Shown here: positions 32,801 to 41,048 of the stretch, one piece after another
Layout of the letters: each line of letters begins with the position of its first letter
Position numbering within the stretch: the stretch's first letter is position 1
NCBI RefSeq assembly: GCF_042431545.1
Contig: NZ_JBHLYX010000003.1
Source of the DNA: Pseudoalteromonas xiamenensis
Lineage (GTDB): Bacteria; Pseudomonadota; Gammaproteobacteria; Enterobacterales; Alteromonadaceae
Direction: 5' to 3' (one strand)
DNA length: 64,000 nt
The notes under the pieces: model-generated
Seen by the model: only the letters and a program-made list of their open reading frames with translations
What the model was told of the DNA's origin: nothing
Database searches by the model: none
Position numbers and translations under genes: made by a program

Positions 32801-33769
32801 TTAAGCTGATACGGCTGATATCTGTTTTTCAGCGAGGCACAACTCCATCGTTGCTTTCAATAAGCGATATAGATTCATTGATGCGTCAATTTCTTCTTTA
32901 CGGTTGGTTAAGCTTTCAATGTTTAAACCAAGCGGTATATCTAAATGCGAGCAACTTTTCAGGATTAAATCGAGGTTTTCACGGCAAATACGAATAGATT
33001 CACTCAATGGTTCATTTGAATCTAAGATCCGCCATTTGGTCGCCTCAGGAACGGAAATACCCAGCCATTCCATAAACGTCAGTGTTTTTTCACCACCACA
33101 AGGCGTAAACGTTAAAATAATGCGCTTTGGCTCAATTCCTTGTTGACGGCAGGTTCTTGCATAGCTAGTGATTAAATCAATCGTCGCTTGAGCGTTGTAA
33201 ACGGCTTGAGAAATAAAGAACTCACAACCTTGTGCCGTTTTCTCAATGAGACGTTGGTGTTCATTACGCTTGTTAGCATGACGTTCAGCAATCGTCACTC
33301 CGCCCAAAAAGAACGACTCTTCATGGGACTCAAGCGTTTGATAGGCGTCATTTAAAGACAGTTTTATGTCTCCGTGTGACGATGGACTCCCCACTAATAC
33401 AAGGTTTTTTAGGCCATATTCACGCTTAGTTTCGTTTAGCCATTCGCTAAATTCAGCCTTACCACGCTGTGCGACACTCTTATAGGTAATGACGTCTAAA
33501 TGCGAAATTTCTCGCAAAAGTTGACTGTATTTGCGCGGATCAACGGTTTGCTTAAAAGGGAATGGACGAGGCAGTTCAGTGCGGCTGCTTTCATCTTGAA
33601 TGTCATAAATCACCACGCCGTCATATTCAATCTCATGCAGGCGACCTAACAGCTTTTCAGCAATGCTTTTTAATTGCTCGTCGTCTGTGCCGTGTTTTGG
33701 TGGTGTGGTACCAATCAAGTAGACCCCCTGATTAGGGTCTAAAATTTTCTCTTCGAGTGAAAGCGCCAT
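32801..33769 (-). CDS. Divergent methylenetetrahydrofolate reductase-fold (MetF-like) protein
   Basis: A 322-residue TIM-barrel protein related to methylenetetrahydrofolate reductase, in the cytoplasm. Thr-Pro-Pro-Lys (about 21-24) matches the Phe-Phe-Pro-Pro site of E. coli MetF, but the residue aligned with catalytic Glu28 is Gly20 and the one aligned with Asp120 (Leu-Arg-Gly-Asp) is Ser128 (Leu-Val-Gly-Ser). It may therefore not be an ordinary reductase. ATG 33769 is preferred over ATG 33820: MetJ-type boxes end at 33815, so a start at 33820 would put the 5' end of the coding region on the operator. GGGA lies upstream. Confidence 0.75.
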   Translation of the reverse strand: MALSLEEKILDPNQGVYLIGTTPPKHGTDDEQLKSIAEKLLGRLHEIEYDGVVIYDIQDESSRTELPRPFPFKQTVDPRKYSQLLREISHLDVITYKSVAQRGKAEFSEWLNETKREYGLKNLVLVGSPSSHGDIKLSLNDAYQTLESHEESFFLGGVTIAERHANKRNEHQRLIEKTAQGCEFFISQAVYNAQATIDLITSYARTCRQQGIEPKRIILTFTPCGGEKTLTFMEWLGISVPEATKWRILDSNEPLSESIRICRENLDLILKSCSHLDIPLGLNIESLTNRKEEIDASMNLYRLLKATMELCLAEKQISAVSA

Positions 33770-33814
33770 GTTCCTCATTCCCAGCGTAATCTTGCTTATA
33801 GGATGTAATATAGC

Positions 33815-33838
33815 AGCCATTTAGACGTCTAGATAGAT
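33815..33838 (-). promoter_or_regulatory. Tandem MetJ-type met-boxes upstream of the MetF-like gene
   Basis: The consensus 8-mer AGACGTCT is perfect at 33823-33830. Directly abutting 8-mers are AGCCATTT (33815-33822, 5 of 8) and AGATAGAT (33831-33838, 4 of 8). MetJ binds tandem 8-mers. Placed 46 to 69 bases before the chosen start, overlapping the region where the promoter would be, with a TATATT candidate -10 beside it. Confidence 0.65.
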
Positions 33839-33999
33839 TTTTTTAGTGAAAGAATTTCAATGATTATGAATTTTTCTCATGTTTATTTGTGCAATAAAGA
33901 GGGAAGAGTAAGTGATTTCAATTGGTTAAAGCCGAAGGCAGATTAAGCTTGGGACAGAAATTAAATGGAAAATTACAATGGAGATAGGAAAGAGGAATA

Positions 34000-34026
34000 A
34001 GCAAACTGAGACAAGCTCAGTTTGCT
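34000..34026 (-). terminator. Hairpin after the tandem peptide genes
   Basis: A perfect 11-bp stem (34000-34010 with 34016-34026) and five-base loop, 12 bases after the stop of the first peptide gene. On the minus strand it is followed by TTATTCCTCTTTCC, a weak U-tract. A likely terminator of the peptide unit. Confidence 0.6.
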
Positions 34027-34038
34027 GACAAGGACTGA

Positions 34039-34194
34039 TTACTTTTTCTTACAAGTTTCAACAACGCACGTCATGTTACCTGTGCCATCTTGTGTAGGTG
34101 CCCAGCCACCTGCTACGGCAGGAGTTTGTTCAATTGGCATAGCTTTAACTGAATTAGAAAGCTCTTTCATTTTCTTTTTATTGATTTTTAACAT
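34039..34194 (-). CDS. Double-glycine leader peptide, copy 1 (candidate RiPP/bacteriocin precursor)
   Basis: A 51-residue ORF. Residues 1-30 form a leader with a Lys-rich start (Met-Leu-Lys-Ile-Asn-Lys-Lys-Lys-Met-Lys) followed by Leu-Ser and Pro-Ile-Glu-Gln-Thr-Pro and ending Ala-Val-Ala-Gly-Gly. Residues 31-51 are a core starting with Trp and containing two Thr-Cys pairs (Cys43, Cys48), four Thr in all, and Lys-Lys-Lys at the end. AAGGA lies eight bases before the ATG. The leader resembles GG-type leaders of Gram-negative lanthipeptide-like precursors and class II microcins; this is by pattern, not a database match. Second copy is at 34254-34409, with identical protein. Confidence 0.75.
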   Translation of the reverse strand: MLKINKKKMKELSNSVKAMPIEQTPAVAGGWAPTQDGTGNMTCVVETCKKK

Positions 34195-34253
34195 GGTGAA
34201 TTTCCTTTTTATTTTTCAGAGGTTGCTATCTACTTGGAGAATCGACAATAAAA

Positions 34254-34409
34254 TTATTTTTTCTTACACGTTTCAACAACGCACGTCATGTTACCTGTGC
34301 CATCTTGTGTAGGTGCCCAGCCACCTGCCACTGCAGGGGTTTGTTCGATTGGCATTGCCTTAACTGAGTTAGACAATTCTTTCATTTTCTTCTTATTGAT
34401 TTTCAACAT
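34254..34409 (-). CDS. Double-glycine leader peptide, copy 2 (identical product)
   Basis: Encodes exactly the same 51 residues as copy 1, although about 14 of 153 coding bases differ, all synonymous. Only two of these fall in the 21-codon core; the rest are in the leader half. AAGGAAATTCAC stands before the ATG here too, so the duplication covers the ribosome site. An in-frame start 25 codons upstream (34484) would add an unrelated segment and lacks a Shine-Dalgarno, so ATG 34409 is chosen. It is first in transcription order and 59 bases from copy 1. A product identical in sequence and likely processed after Gly30. Confidence 0.75.
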   Translation of the reverse strand: MLKINKKKMKELSNSVKAMPIEQTPAVAGGWAPTQDGTGNMTCVVETCKKK

Positions 34410-34809
34410 AGTGAATTTCCTTTTATAGGTTAACGAAGTGATTACTTCTTGAACTAACGTGCCATTGGAGAATAATTTAGTCAATATTTTATTAATTAAA
34501 AATTAACAAAAATAAATAATAAATTTACTTTCCGCTATGTTCATATTCTTATCTATCTGTAATTAAAAGAATTTGTTACTGCTGTGACAGTGAGGTTTTT
34601 TTGAATTGTTTTCCTTTACGAATCAAAGCGGAGGTGAACGAGAGAATTGAGGTTTGCAGCAAAACAATTGTTTACATAATTTAGCGCAGCTTTTTCGGTA
34701 AGTTTCCTATTTTGGGGCATAATGTGAGGTTGAAGAACGAGGAGCATGGTATTCAATTCATCGCAAATTGTTTGAACGTTTTGCGGAAATTGGGTGCTAT
34801 GAAGGGACA
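34410..34809. other. AT-rich intergenic region between the peptides and the M16 peptidase gene
   Basis: 400 bases without a convincing gene. It must hold the divergent promoters of the peptide pair (minus strand) and the M16 peptidase (plus strand). On the minus strand TTGTTA with 17 bases to TATTGA is a weak candidate for the peptides. The stretch from about 34480 to 34560 is very A/T-rich, as expected of a promoter region. A 67-codon antisense ORF at 34616-34819 was judged spurious. Confidence 0.5.
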
Positions 34810-37698
34810 ATGATAACAAAGTTGAGTTCTATGAATTTCAAATTATTAGCAACAAGTATGGCGGTTGCACTCGCGCTAAGCGGATGTGCGACAACAAAGA
34901 ATAATGAAGCAAGCCAAACGGCAGCTGTAGCCTCAAACAATAAAGTATTCTCACAAGACTATGTGTTGGAAGAGTTAGATAATGGCCTTCGGGTGATGGT
35001 CGTTAAAACAGACTATCCAGACGTAGTCTCGCTACAAATTCCCGTTTCCGTCGGTTCTAGAAATGAAGTCGAAGCGGGTAAAACAGGTTTTGCGCATTTC
35101 TTTGAACATATGATGTTTAAAGGGTCGAAGAAGTTTCCACAAGATGTCTATTCAAATATCTTAAAGAATTCTGGCGTCGATAATCGTGCCTATACAACGA
35201 ATGATTACACCAATTACCACCTTAACTTTTCTAAAGAACATTTGGATAAAGTGCTCGAGATCCAAGCGGATATCTTCCAAGATTTAACATACTCTGAAGA
35301 ACAGTTCAGAACAGAAGCGTTAACGGTAAAAGGTGAATACCTAAAAAATAATGCAAGTCCTGTCCGTAAGCTGTTAAGTGCTGTTAGAAAAGAAGCTTTC
35401 GACAAACATACCTATAAACACACGACAATGGGCTTTTTTGAAGACATTGAGGCAATGCCGGATCAAATGGCTTACGGCCAAGAATTCTTCAAGCATTTTT
35501 ACAAGCCTGAAAACGTATCGCTAGTTATCGTCGGTGATGTTGACCCGAAAGAAACGATCGCAATGGTGAAAAAACATTGGGGTGCGTGGAAAAAAGGGAA
35601 CTATTCAGTCGATATTCCTAAAGAGCCAAAACAAGCTGCGCCGCGTTATGTTCATGAGAAATATGATGGACTTCCAGGACATTGGTTGTTGGTCTCTTAT
35701 AAAGGTACGCCTTGGATCCCAACGAAGAAAGATCGCTCTGCGTTGGATTTAATTTCTCAGCTGTATTTTTCAGAAAATTCTGAGTTGTACCAAGAGCTGG
35801 TTGTTGAAAAGCAAATCGCAAGTCAAATGTTTACTTACGATCCTGAGACTAAAGACACGGGGTTATTGCACGTTTTTGTCAAAGTAGATAAAGAAAGTGA
35901 CTTAGCGGTTGCACGTGATGCAATCAATCGCACCTACGCTAAAGCTCGTACAGAACTTGTCTCAGAAGAAAAACTAGCTGCGCTTAAATCAAATTTGAAA
36001 TACAGCTTTATCAATGGTCTCGATTCTTCTCAGGCGATTGCTGATGTACTTGCCAGCTACATGCATTTTGAACGTAATCCAGAAGTGATTAATGAACTGT
36101 ACGCAAGCTCTGATGCGGTAACGGCGGAAGATATTCGTCGTATTGCAAACGAGTATTTTGTTGATTCGAGCCGCACTACCGTGACGATGTCCGCACTTGA
36201 TAAGGTAGCCGGTTTTGATAAAGAAGTGTCACTTGAAAACTTAGTTGCGCAGGCGAGTAAGCCGACTGAGCGACATTTCAAGGTACTAGACAAGAGCAAT
36301 GCATCACCTTTGGTGGATGTTAACTTCCTTTTCTACACCGGCGCGGCAGCTGACCCTAAAGGTAAGAAAGGGGTCGCGGCTCTGACGGCAGCAATGATTG
36401 CCAAAGGCGGAAGCCAAACGAAATCATTCAAAGAAATTCAGAAGGCGTTGTATCCGATAGCGGGTAGTTTTTCATATCAAATTGATAAAGAAATGCTCTC
36501 ATTCCGTGGACGTGTGCACAAAGATAACGCGGACAAATGGTACGCACTGGTCTCTGAGCAACTGCTTAATCCAGGCTTCAGAGAAGATGATTTCAACCGT
36601 TTGAAGAAGGAACTGATTGATAACATCAAATCAGGTTTGAAAGCGTCAAACGATGAAGAGCTAGGTAAAGAAGTACTCTATAGCGCACTTTATCAAGGTC
36701 ACCCTTACGCTTCATACAACTTAGGCGATCTTTCCGATTTAGAAGCGTTAACGTTAGATGACGTTAAGACTTTCTATCGTGCAGAGCTTACCCAAGCGAA
36801 ACTAAACCTTGGGATCACGGGCGCATTGAATAGCGATGTAAAAGCAAAAATGCTTACCGACTTAGCGCGCTTACCGCAAGGCAATGAAGCTCGCTTAAGT
36901 GTGCCGGATGCCCCCGTATTAAAGGGCAAACACGCGACAATCGTAGAGAAAAGTGCTCAATCTACAGCGGTTTCATTTGGTTTTCCAATTGATACTGTGC
37001 GTTCAAGTAAAGATTGGACGGCGCTCTGGCTTGTCCGTTCATACTTTGGTGAACACCGCAGTTCAAATAGCTTCTTGTATCAACGAATTCGCCAAGTTCG
37101 AGGCATGAACTACGGTGACTACGCGTATATCGAGTACTTCCCACGTGGTATGTTCCAAACTAAACCAGATGCAAACTTAGGTCGCTCGGAGCAAATTTTC
37201 CAAGTGTGGTTGCGTCCACTGCGTTCAAACAACGATGCGCAGTTTGCGTCTCGCGTTGCTTTGTTTGAGTTGGACAAATTGATTAAAGACGGTATGTCTT
37301 CATCAGACTTTGAGGCCACACGTAACTTCCTGACAAATTTCGTCCCGCAACTTGTAGCGAGTCAAGACCGTCAACTGGGCTACGCACTTGATAGTGAGTT
37401 CTACAACACAGAAAGTTTTGTTGAATATGTTCGTAAGCAATTAGCGAGTCTCACCGTTGAAGACGTAAACCGCGTGATCCGTGAAAACTTACAAACTGAA
37501 AACATGCACTATGTGTTCATTACGGGTGATGCGAAAGACATGCAAGCTCGTCTTGCCAAAGAACAAACTTCGCCAATGACGTACAATACGGAAAAACCAG
37601 CAGAGTTAGTGACAGAAGACACTGAAATTGCGAAATACCCTCTAGGTATTCCGGCTAAAAACATCGAAGTGATGAACGTTGAGGATGTCTTTAAGTAA
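34810..37698 (+). CDS. M16 family zinc metallopeptidase, lipoprotein
   Basis: A 962-residue M16 (insulinase-like) protease with two M16 halves. The active site is the inverted zinc motif His-Phe-Phe-Glu-His (in Phe-Ala-His-Phe-Phe-Glu-His-Met-Met) in the first half. An N-terminal signal with lipobox Leu-Ser-Gly-Cys and then Ala-Thr-Thr-Lys marks a lipoprotein, so it is held in the envelope. The family degrades peptides. ATG 34810 has GAAGGGA just upstream; ATG 34831 is also possible and an upstream TTG (34768) is not favoured. It is divergent from the tandem peptide genes. Confidence 0.92.
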   Translation: MITKLSSMNFKLLATSMAVALALSGCATTKNNEASQTAAVASNNKVFSQDYVLEELDNGLRVMVVKTDYPDVVSLQIPVSVGSRNEVEAGKTGFAHFFEHMMFKGSKKFPQDVYSNILKNSGVDNRAYTTNDYTNYHLNFSKEHLDKVLEIQADIFQDLTYSEEQFRTEALTVKGEYLKNNASPVRKLLSAVRKEAFDKHTYKHTTMGFFEDIEAMPDQMAYGQEFFKHFYKPENVSLVIVGDVDPKETIAMVKKHWGAWKKGNYSVDIPKEPKQAAPRYVHEKYDGLPGHWLLVSYKGTPWIPTKKDRSALDLISQLYFSENSELYQELVVEKQIASQMFTYDPETKDTGLLHVFVKVDKESDLAVARDAINRTYAKARTELVSEEKLAALKSNLKYSFINGLDSSQAIADVLASYMHFERNPEVINELYASSDAVTAEDIRRIANEYFVDSSRTTVTMSALDKVAGFDKEVSLENLVAQASKPTERHFKVLDKSNASPLVDVNFLFYTGAAADPKGKKGVAALTAAMIAKGGSQTKSFKEIQKALYPIAGSFSYQIDKEMLSFRGRVHKDNADKWYALVSEQLLNPGFREDDFNRLKKELIDNIKSGLKASNDEELGKEVLYSALYQGHPYASYNLGDLSDLEALTLDDVKTFYRAELTQAKLNLGITGALNSDVKAKMLTDLARLPQGNEARLSVPDAPVLKGKHATIVEKSAQSTAVSFGFPIDTVRSSKDWTALWLVRSYFGEHRSSNSFLYQRIRQVRGMNYGDYAYIEYFPRGMFQTKPDANLGRSEQIFQVWLRPLRSNNDAQFASRVALFELDKLIKDGMSSSDFEATRNFLTNFVPQLVASQDRQLGYALDSEFYNTESFVEYVRKQLASLTVEDVNRVIRENLQTENMHYVFITGDAKDMQARLAKEQTSPMTYNTEKPAELVTEDTEIAKYPLGIPAKNIEVMNVEDVFK

Positions 37699-37732
37699 CG
37701 TTTTACCTACGGTAAATTGGTATTAAATTAAG

Positions 37733-37768
37733 CCGCATTTTGCAATTGACGTGAAATGCGGTTTTTTT
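37733..37768 (+). terminator. M16 peptidase gene terminator
   Basis: An eight-bp stem (37733-37740 with 37754-37761), a 13-base loop and seven T. Thirty-five bases after the stop. Confidence 0.88.
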
Positions 37769-37893
37769 GTTCGTGTTTGTGCTAAAAAGTTATTATATAT
37801 AACGATAAGTGCAATTGTGTATCGCCACATCAGATTGGAATTTAGGTAGACTATCCCAATATTGATGCGACGGGTATTTTGAAGAGGTGGACC

Positions 37894-38712
37894 ATGCGTC
37901 ACGAGATTTGGCAAAAACTAAGAGAAGAAGCAACGGATTTAGTAACACGAGAGCCGCTGCTTGCAAGTCACGTTTATTCTAGTGTGCTGAATCACGAGTG
38001 TTTGGGTTCTGCGCTCAGTTTTATTGTTGCGCATAAGCTTTCAGATGCCGTTGTATCAGCATTTACAATCAGAGAATTATTCGACCAAGCCTTCGTAGAT
38101 TGTGACCGCATGCTGACGCACGTTGCACATGACATAAAAGCGGTTAAAGATCGTGACCCTGCTGCCGATAGTTATCTCAACGTATTATTAAATTTGAAAG
38201 GCTTTCATGCAATCCAAGCTCATCGATTGGCTCACTGTTTATGGCGACAAAACCGAAAAGAACTCGCTCGCTTTGTCCAAAGTCGTACCTCCGAAGTATT
38301 TGGTGTTGACATCCATCCTGCTTGTAAAGTCGGTCATGGTATTATGTTTGACCATGCGACTGGTATAGTCATTGGTGAAACTGCGGTAATTGGTAACAAC
38401 GTGTCTATCCTTCAGGGGGTTACGCTAGGTGGTACTGGTAACGAGCAAGGCGACCGTCATCCAAAAATCCGAGATGGTGTGCTTATTGGTGCTGGTGCGA
38501 AAGTGTTGGGTAACATCATTGTAGGTGAAGGCGCTCGCGTCGGTGCTGGCTCGGTTGTCTTGAAAGCAGTTCCTGAGCACACCACAGTTGTGGGGATCCC
38601 TGCAAAAGTCGTTGGTAAAGCGTGTGTTTGTCCGGCAGAAAGCATGGACCAAAACTTCTTAGAAGAGCAAAACGATGATGAAGCAGCATTGGCTGTTGCA
38701 TCGATAAAGTAA
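37894..38712 (+). CDS. cysE: Serine O-acetyltransferase
   Basis: Transfers acetyl from acetyl-CoA to serine, the committed step of cysteine synthesis in the cytoplasm. A left-handed beta-helix (about 140-230) is built of hexapeptides such as Ile-Gly-Glu-Thr-Ala-Val, Ile-Gly-Asn-Asn-Val-Ser and Ile-Gly-Ala-Gly-Ala-Lys. An alpha-helical N-terminal domain (1-130) precedes it. Asp-Ile-His-Pro carries the catalytic His-Asp. The 272 residues match E. coli CysE (273). ATG 37894 has AGAGGTGG eight bases before it and is preferred to a start 15 bases upstream. Confidence 0.96.
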   Translation: MRHEIWQKLREEATDLVTREPLLASHVYSSVLNHECLGSALSFIVAHKLSDAVVSAFTIRELFDQAFVDCDRMLTHVAHDIKAVKDRDPAADSYLNVLLNLKGFHAIQAHRLAHCLWRQNRKELARFVQSRTSEVFGVDIHPACKVGHGIMFDHATGIVIGETAVIGNNVSILQGVTLGGTGNEQGDRHPKIRDGVLIGAGAKVLGNIIVGEGARVGAGSVVLKAVPEHTTVVGIPAKVVGKACVCPAESMDQNFLEEQNDDEAALAVASIK

Positions 38713-38754
38713 ACCCGCTACTTTGAGCAGATTGTTCACCTTTTATTGAATGTG

Positions 38755-39447
38755 ATGAAGATAAAAGACATTGCGCTGCTCTTTGCTGGCATTCTTATCG
38801 GATTTTCTACTCGTGGATTGATTAGTGACACACTGTTCGGTCAATCCACCTCAGAACAAGTTTCCTCTGTAACAGCAAAGACTCTAGAACCCCTAACGCA
38901 CGAAACAGTACGTCAGCGAAGCGCGCAATCAAAGGCTGCCATGAGAATCGTTGCTCAGCCGGTAAATCAAGCCACGATACTTGAACTGAATGAAGCGCGA
39001 GAAACAGAGAAAGATACGGTGTTTCAACTTGAAAAAGAGAACGCACGTCTTTTGGCTGAGTTGGCGAATTTGCAAAGTGAGATCGACGCTAATTCATCAA
39101 TGCCCGAGATGGCGGAGCAGCTTCGCAACATCTTCATACAAGAGAATCGAGACCCTGTTTTTGCTGATGAAACGGAAATGCAGGTCAAAGATTTTATTTA
39201 TCAATTTGGTTTTTCAGATCGTGTCGAAGTCAAGCAAGTAGGGTGTAAAACCAGTGTCTGCGAGATTCATTTCGTGCCTAAAGAGTCTGACGAGTTTGAT
39301 TCTAAACTGTGGCGGGAACTGAGTGACAAGTTGCATGAAACACCGTGGTGGAAGAAGTTTCAAGCCATGACTTCCCGTTCTACGGATGAACAGTTGGTAA
39401 TTTTGGCCACGACTCAATGGCAAACGACCCCACAAGAAACACAATAA
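38755..39447 (+). CDS. Unknown membrane-anchored protein with a coiled coil and a C-terminal domain
   Basis: I do not recognise this protein of about 230 residues. A hydrophobic anchor at residues 5-20 (Ala-Leu-Leu-Phe-Ala-Gly-Ile-Leu-Ile-Gly) is followed by a Glu/Leu-rich coiled coil (about 75-115). A C-terminal domain (about 135-215) contains two close Cys (Gly-Cys-Lys-Thr-Ser-Val-Cys) that could form a disulphide in the periplasm. It follows cysE by 42 bases with no terminator and may be co-transcribed with it. The start is uncertain: ATG 38755, GTG 38752 or TTG 38746, none with a strong ribosome site. Confidence 0.6.
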   Translation: MKIKDIALLFAGILIGFSTRGLISDTLFGQSTSEQVSSVTAKTLEPLTHETVRQRSAQSKAAMRIVAQPVNQATILELNEARETEKDTVFQLEKENARLLAELANLQSEIDANSSMPEMAEQLRNIFIQENRDPVFADETEMQVKDFIYQFGFSDRVEVKQVGCKTSVCEIHFVPKESDEFDSKLWRELSDKLHETPWWKKFQAMTSRSTDEQLVILATTQWQTTPQETQ

Positions 39448-39499
39448 TCACGGCGAATTACTTTGCCAAACTACGGCGACTTAACGCATTTAATTCAAT

Positions 39500-39519
39500 T
39501 AAACTAAACTAAACTAAAC
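39500..39519. repeat. Four tandem copies of TAAAC
   Basis: A 20-base microsatellite in the 112-base gap between two convergent genes. No function seen; a candidate for length variation. Confidence 0.6.
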
Positions 39520-39559
39520 AGCACCTGTACTTGGCAATATTTTTCGTGGTGATTAGGGG

Positions 39560-40906
39560 TTACGATTTCGTTGAAATTGATGCTATGTGACTGATAATTT
39601 GCCCATCCACGAGATCGGTGACCAAAGGTTTGCTTTGATCGATCTCCGACACATTTTTTATCACGATTTCATCTTGCTTTGTAATGCTGTAACCACGTGC
39701 CAGAACTTGCAACGGACTAACACTGTTTAATTGCGCGCTTAGCAGGGCCAAGCGTTTGTTGTGCGCATCTAAATGCTGCCCAATTGCACGTTCTAGTCGT
39801 TCAGAGAGTGCATTGTGCTGGTGCTGAAACTGAATAAGCTTCAAGTTTGGTGCTTGTTTATGCAGCCTAAAACTTAGGTTGTCGAGCTGTTTAGCATGAC
39901 GTGCTATTACACCAACAGCGGCACGCTGCAAACGCGCCAAACACTCATCCAAACGCTGCTGTTGCTGCTGCAATTGCCGTTCTGGGTGAAGTAGTTGAAG
40001 CTGGTGGATCTGCGAGGTGAGTTGAGCTTGCTTTTGATTAAGGTGTACTTTCCATGCATGAACGAGTGCCTGCGTGAGGGAATTCAAGCGCGTAAGCAGT
40101 TGGTGTTGGTCAGGACATACTAATTCAGCCGCGGCCGATGGTGTCGGTGCTCGAAGGTCGGCCACGTAATCGGAAATCGTGGTGTCAATTTCGTGACCAA
40201 CTGCACTGATGATTGGGAGCTGACTTGCAAAGATGGCTCGGGCAACGACTTCTTCGTTGAAACTCCATAAATCTTCAAGAGAACCGCCTCCGCGCCCTAC
40301 AATCAACACATCGACTTCGTTACGCGCATTAGCCAGTGCTATTTTCTGTGCGATTTGTGAAGGAGCTTCGACGCCTTGTACAAGACAGGGATAAATTACC
40401 ACTTCAAGCTGTGGCGCTCGGCGTTTTAGCACCGTGAGAATGTCTTTAATCGCGGCACCTGTGGCGGAGGTGACAATTCCAACGCGGTGTATTTGTGCTG
40501 GCATTGGACGTTTGTGCGAAGCGGAAAAAAGCCCTTCCGCAGCGAGACGCATTTTCAAAGCCTCAAATTGCTGTTTGAGTAAACCTTCACCAGCTGGCTC
40601 TATGTGTTCGACGATGAGTTGATATTCACCGCGAGGTTCATATACGGATACTCTGGCGGTGACAAGCACTTGTGCGCCATTATCAGGACGAAAGCGCGCG
40701 TAGCGGTTGTTGCCGCGCCACATTGCCGCTTTAACTTGGGCTTTGTCATCTTTAAGTGAAAAGTACCAATGGCCAGATGCCGCAGCGATGAAGTTGGATA
40801 TTTCTCCAGTGAGCTGAATGTTAGTAAACCCACGTTCGAGCAACGCTCGGATCTCTCGGTTTAATTTCGAAACACTGTAAAGAGGAGAAGAAATAGCCGA
40901 TTGCAT
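39560..40906 (-). CDS. xseA: Exodeoxyribonuclease VII large subunit
   Basis: Nuclease subunit that degrades single-stranded DNA with XseB. An N-terminal OB-fold (about 5-100) has Leu-Thr-Gly-Glu-Ile-Ser-Asn-Phe and His-Trp-Tyr-Phe-Ser-Leu-Lys-Asp. The catalytic region has Val-Gly-Arg-Gly-Gly-Gly-Ser-Leu-Glu-Asp-Leu-Trp and Val-Gly-His-Glu-Ile-Asp. A long Gln-rich helical C-terminal part follows. From ATG 40906 it has 448 residues (E. coli 456). A longer ORF upstream (start 40954) lacks similarity and was not used. Divergent from guaB, as in E. coli. Confidence 0.95.
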   Translation of the reverse strand: MQSAISSPLYSVSKLNREIRALLERGFTNIQLTGEISNFIAAASGHWYFSLKDDKAQVKAAMWRGNNRYARFRPDNGAQVLVTARVSVYEPRGEYQLIVEHIEPAGEGLLKQQFEALKMRLAAEGLFSASHKRPMPAQIHRVGIVTSATGAAIKDILTVLKRRAPQLEVVIYPCLVQGVEAPSQIAQKIALANARNEVDVLIVGRGGGSLEDLWSFNEEVVARAIFASQLPIISAVGHEIDTTISDYVADLRAPTPSAAAELVCPDQHQLLTRLNSLTQALVHAWKVHLNQKQAQLTSQIHQLQLLHPERQLQQQQQRLDECLARLQRAAVGVIARHAKQLDNLSFRLHKQAPNLKLIQFQHQHNALSERLERAIGQHLDAHNKRLALLSAQLNSVSPLQVLARGYSITKQDEIVIKNVSEIDQSKPLVTDLVDGQIISHIASISTKS

Positions 40907-40971
40907 CAAAAATAAATTCCAATATAGAACAACGCAGTGGTCGTACTTTAGCATTTTTTTGTCGATGATGC

Positions 40972-41000
40972 TTTACTCATTTCAATTACGCTGATAAAAT
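40972..41000 (+). promoter_or_regulatory. guaB promoter
   Basis: TTTACT (40972-40977) and TAAAAT (40995-41000) with a 17-base spacer, 48 bases before the guaB start. It is the best-spaced candidate in the xseA-guaB divergent region. Confidence 0.6.
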
Positions 41001-41048
41001 TCGCACGCAATTCCTATTACTCAATCCTACTTGAGAGAAGCCGCAAAC

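Noticed and set aside
32801..33820. ATG at 33820 as the MetF-like start
   Set aside because: It would start two bases from the perfect met-box; ATG 33769 has a better context and leaves the operator upstream.
33841..33999. A third or degenerate copy of the double-glycine peptide downstream of the pair
   Set aside because: No similarity to the leader or core was seen on the minus strand.
34616..34819. A 67-codon minus-strand ORF in the peptide/M16 intergenic region
   Set aside because: It overlaps the start of the M16 gene on the other strand, has no ribosome site and no family-like pattern.
39500..39519. TAAAC tandem repeat as a CRISPR or phase-variation tract
   Set aside because: Only four copies of five bases, between convergent genes and outside any promoter or coding region.
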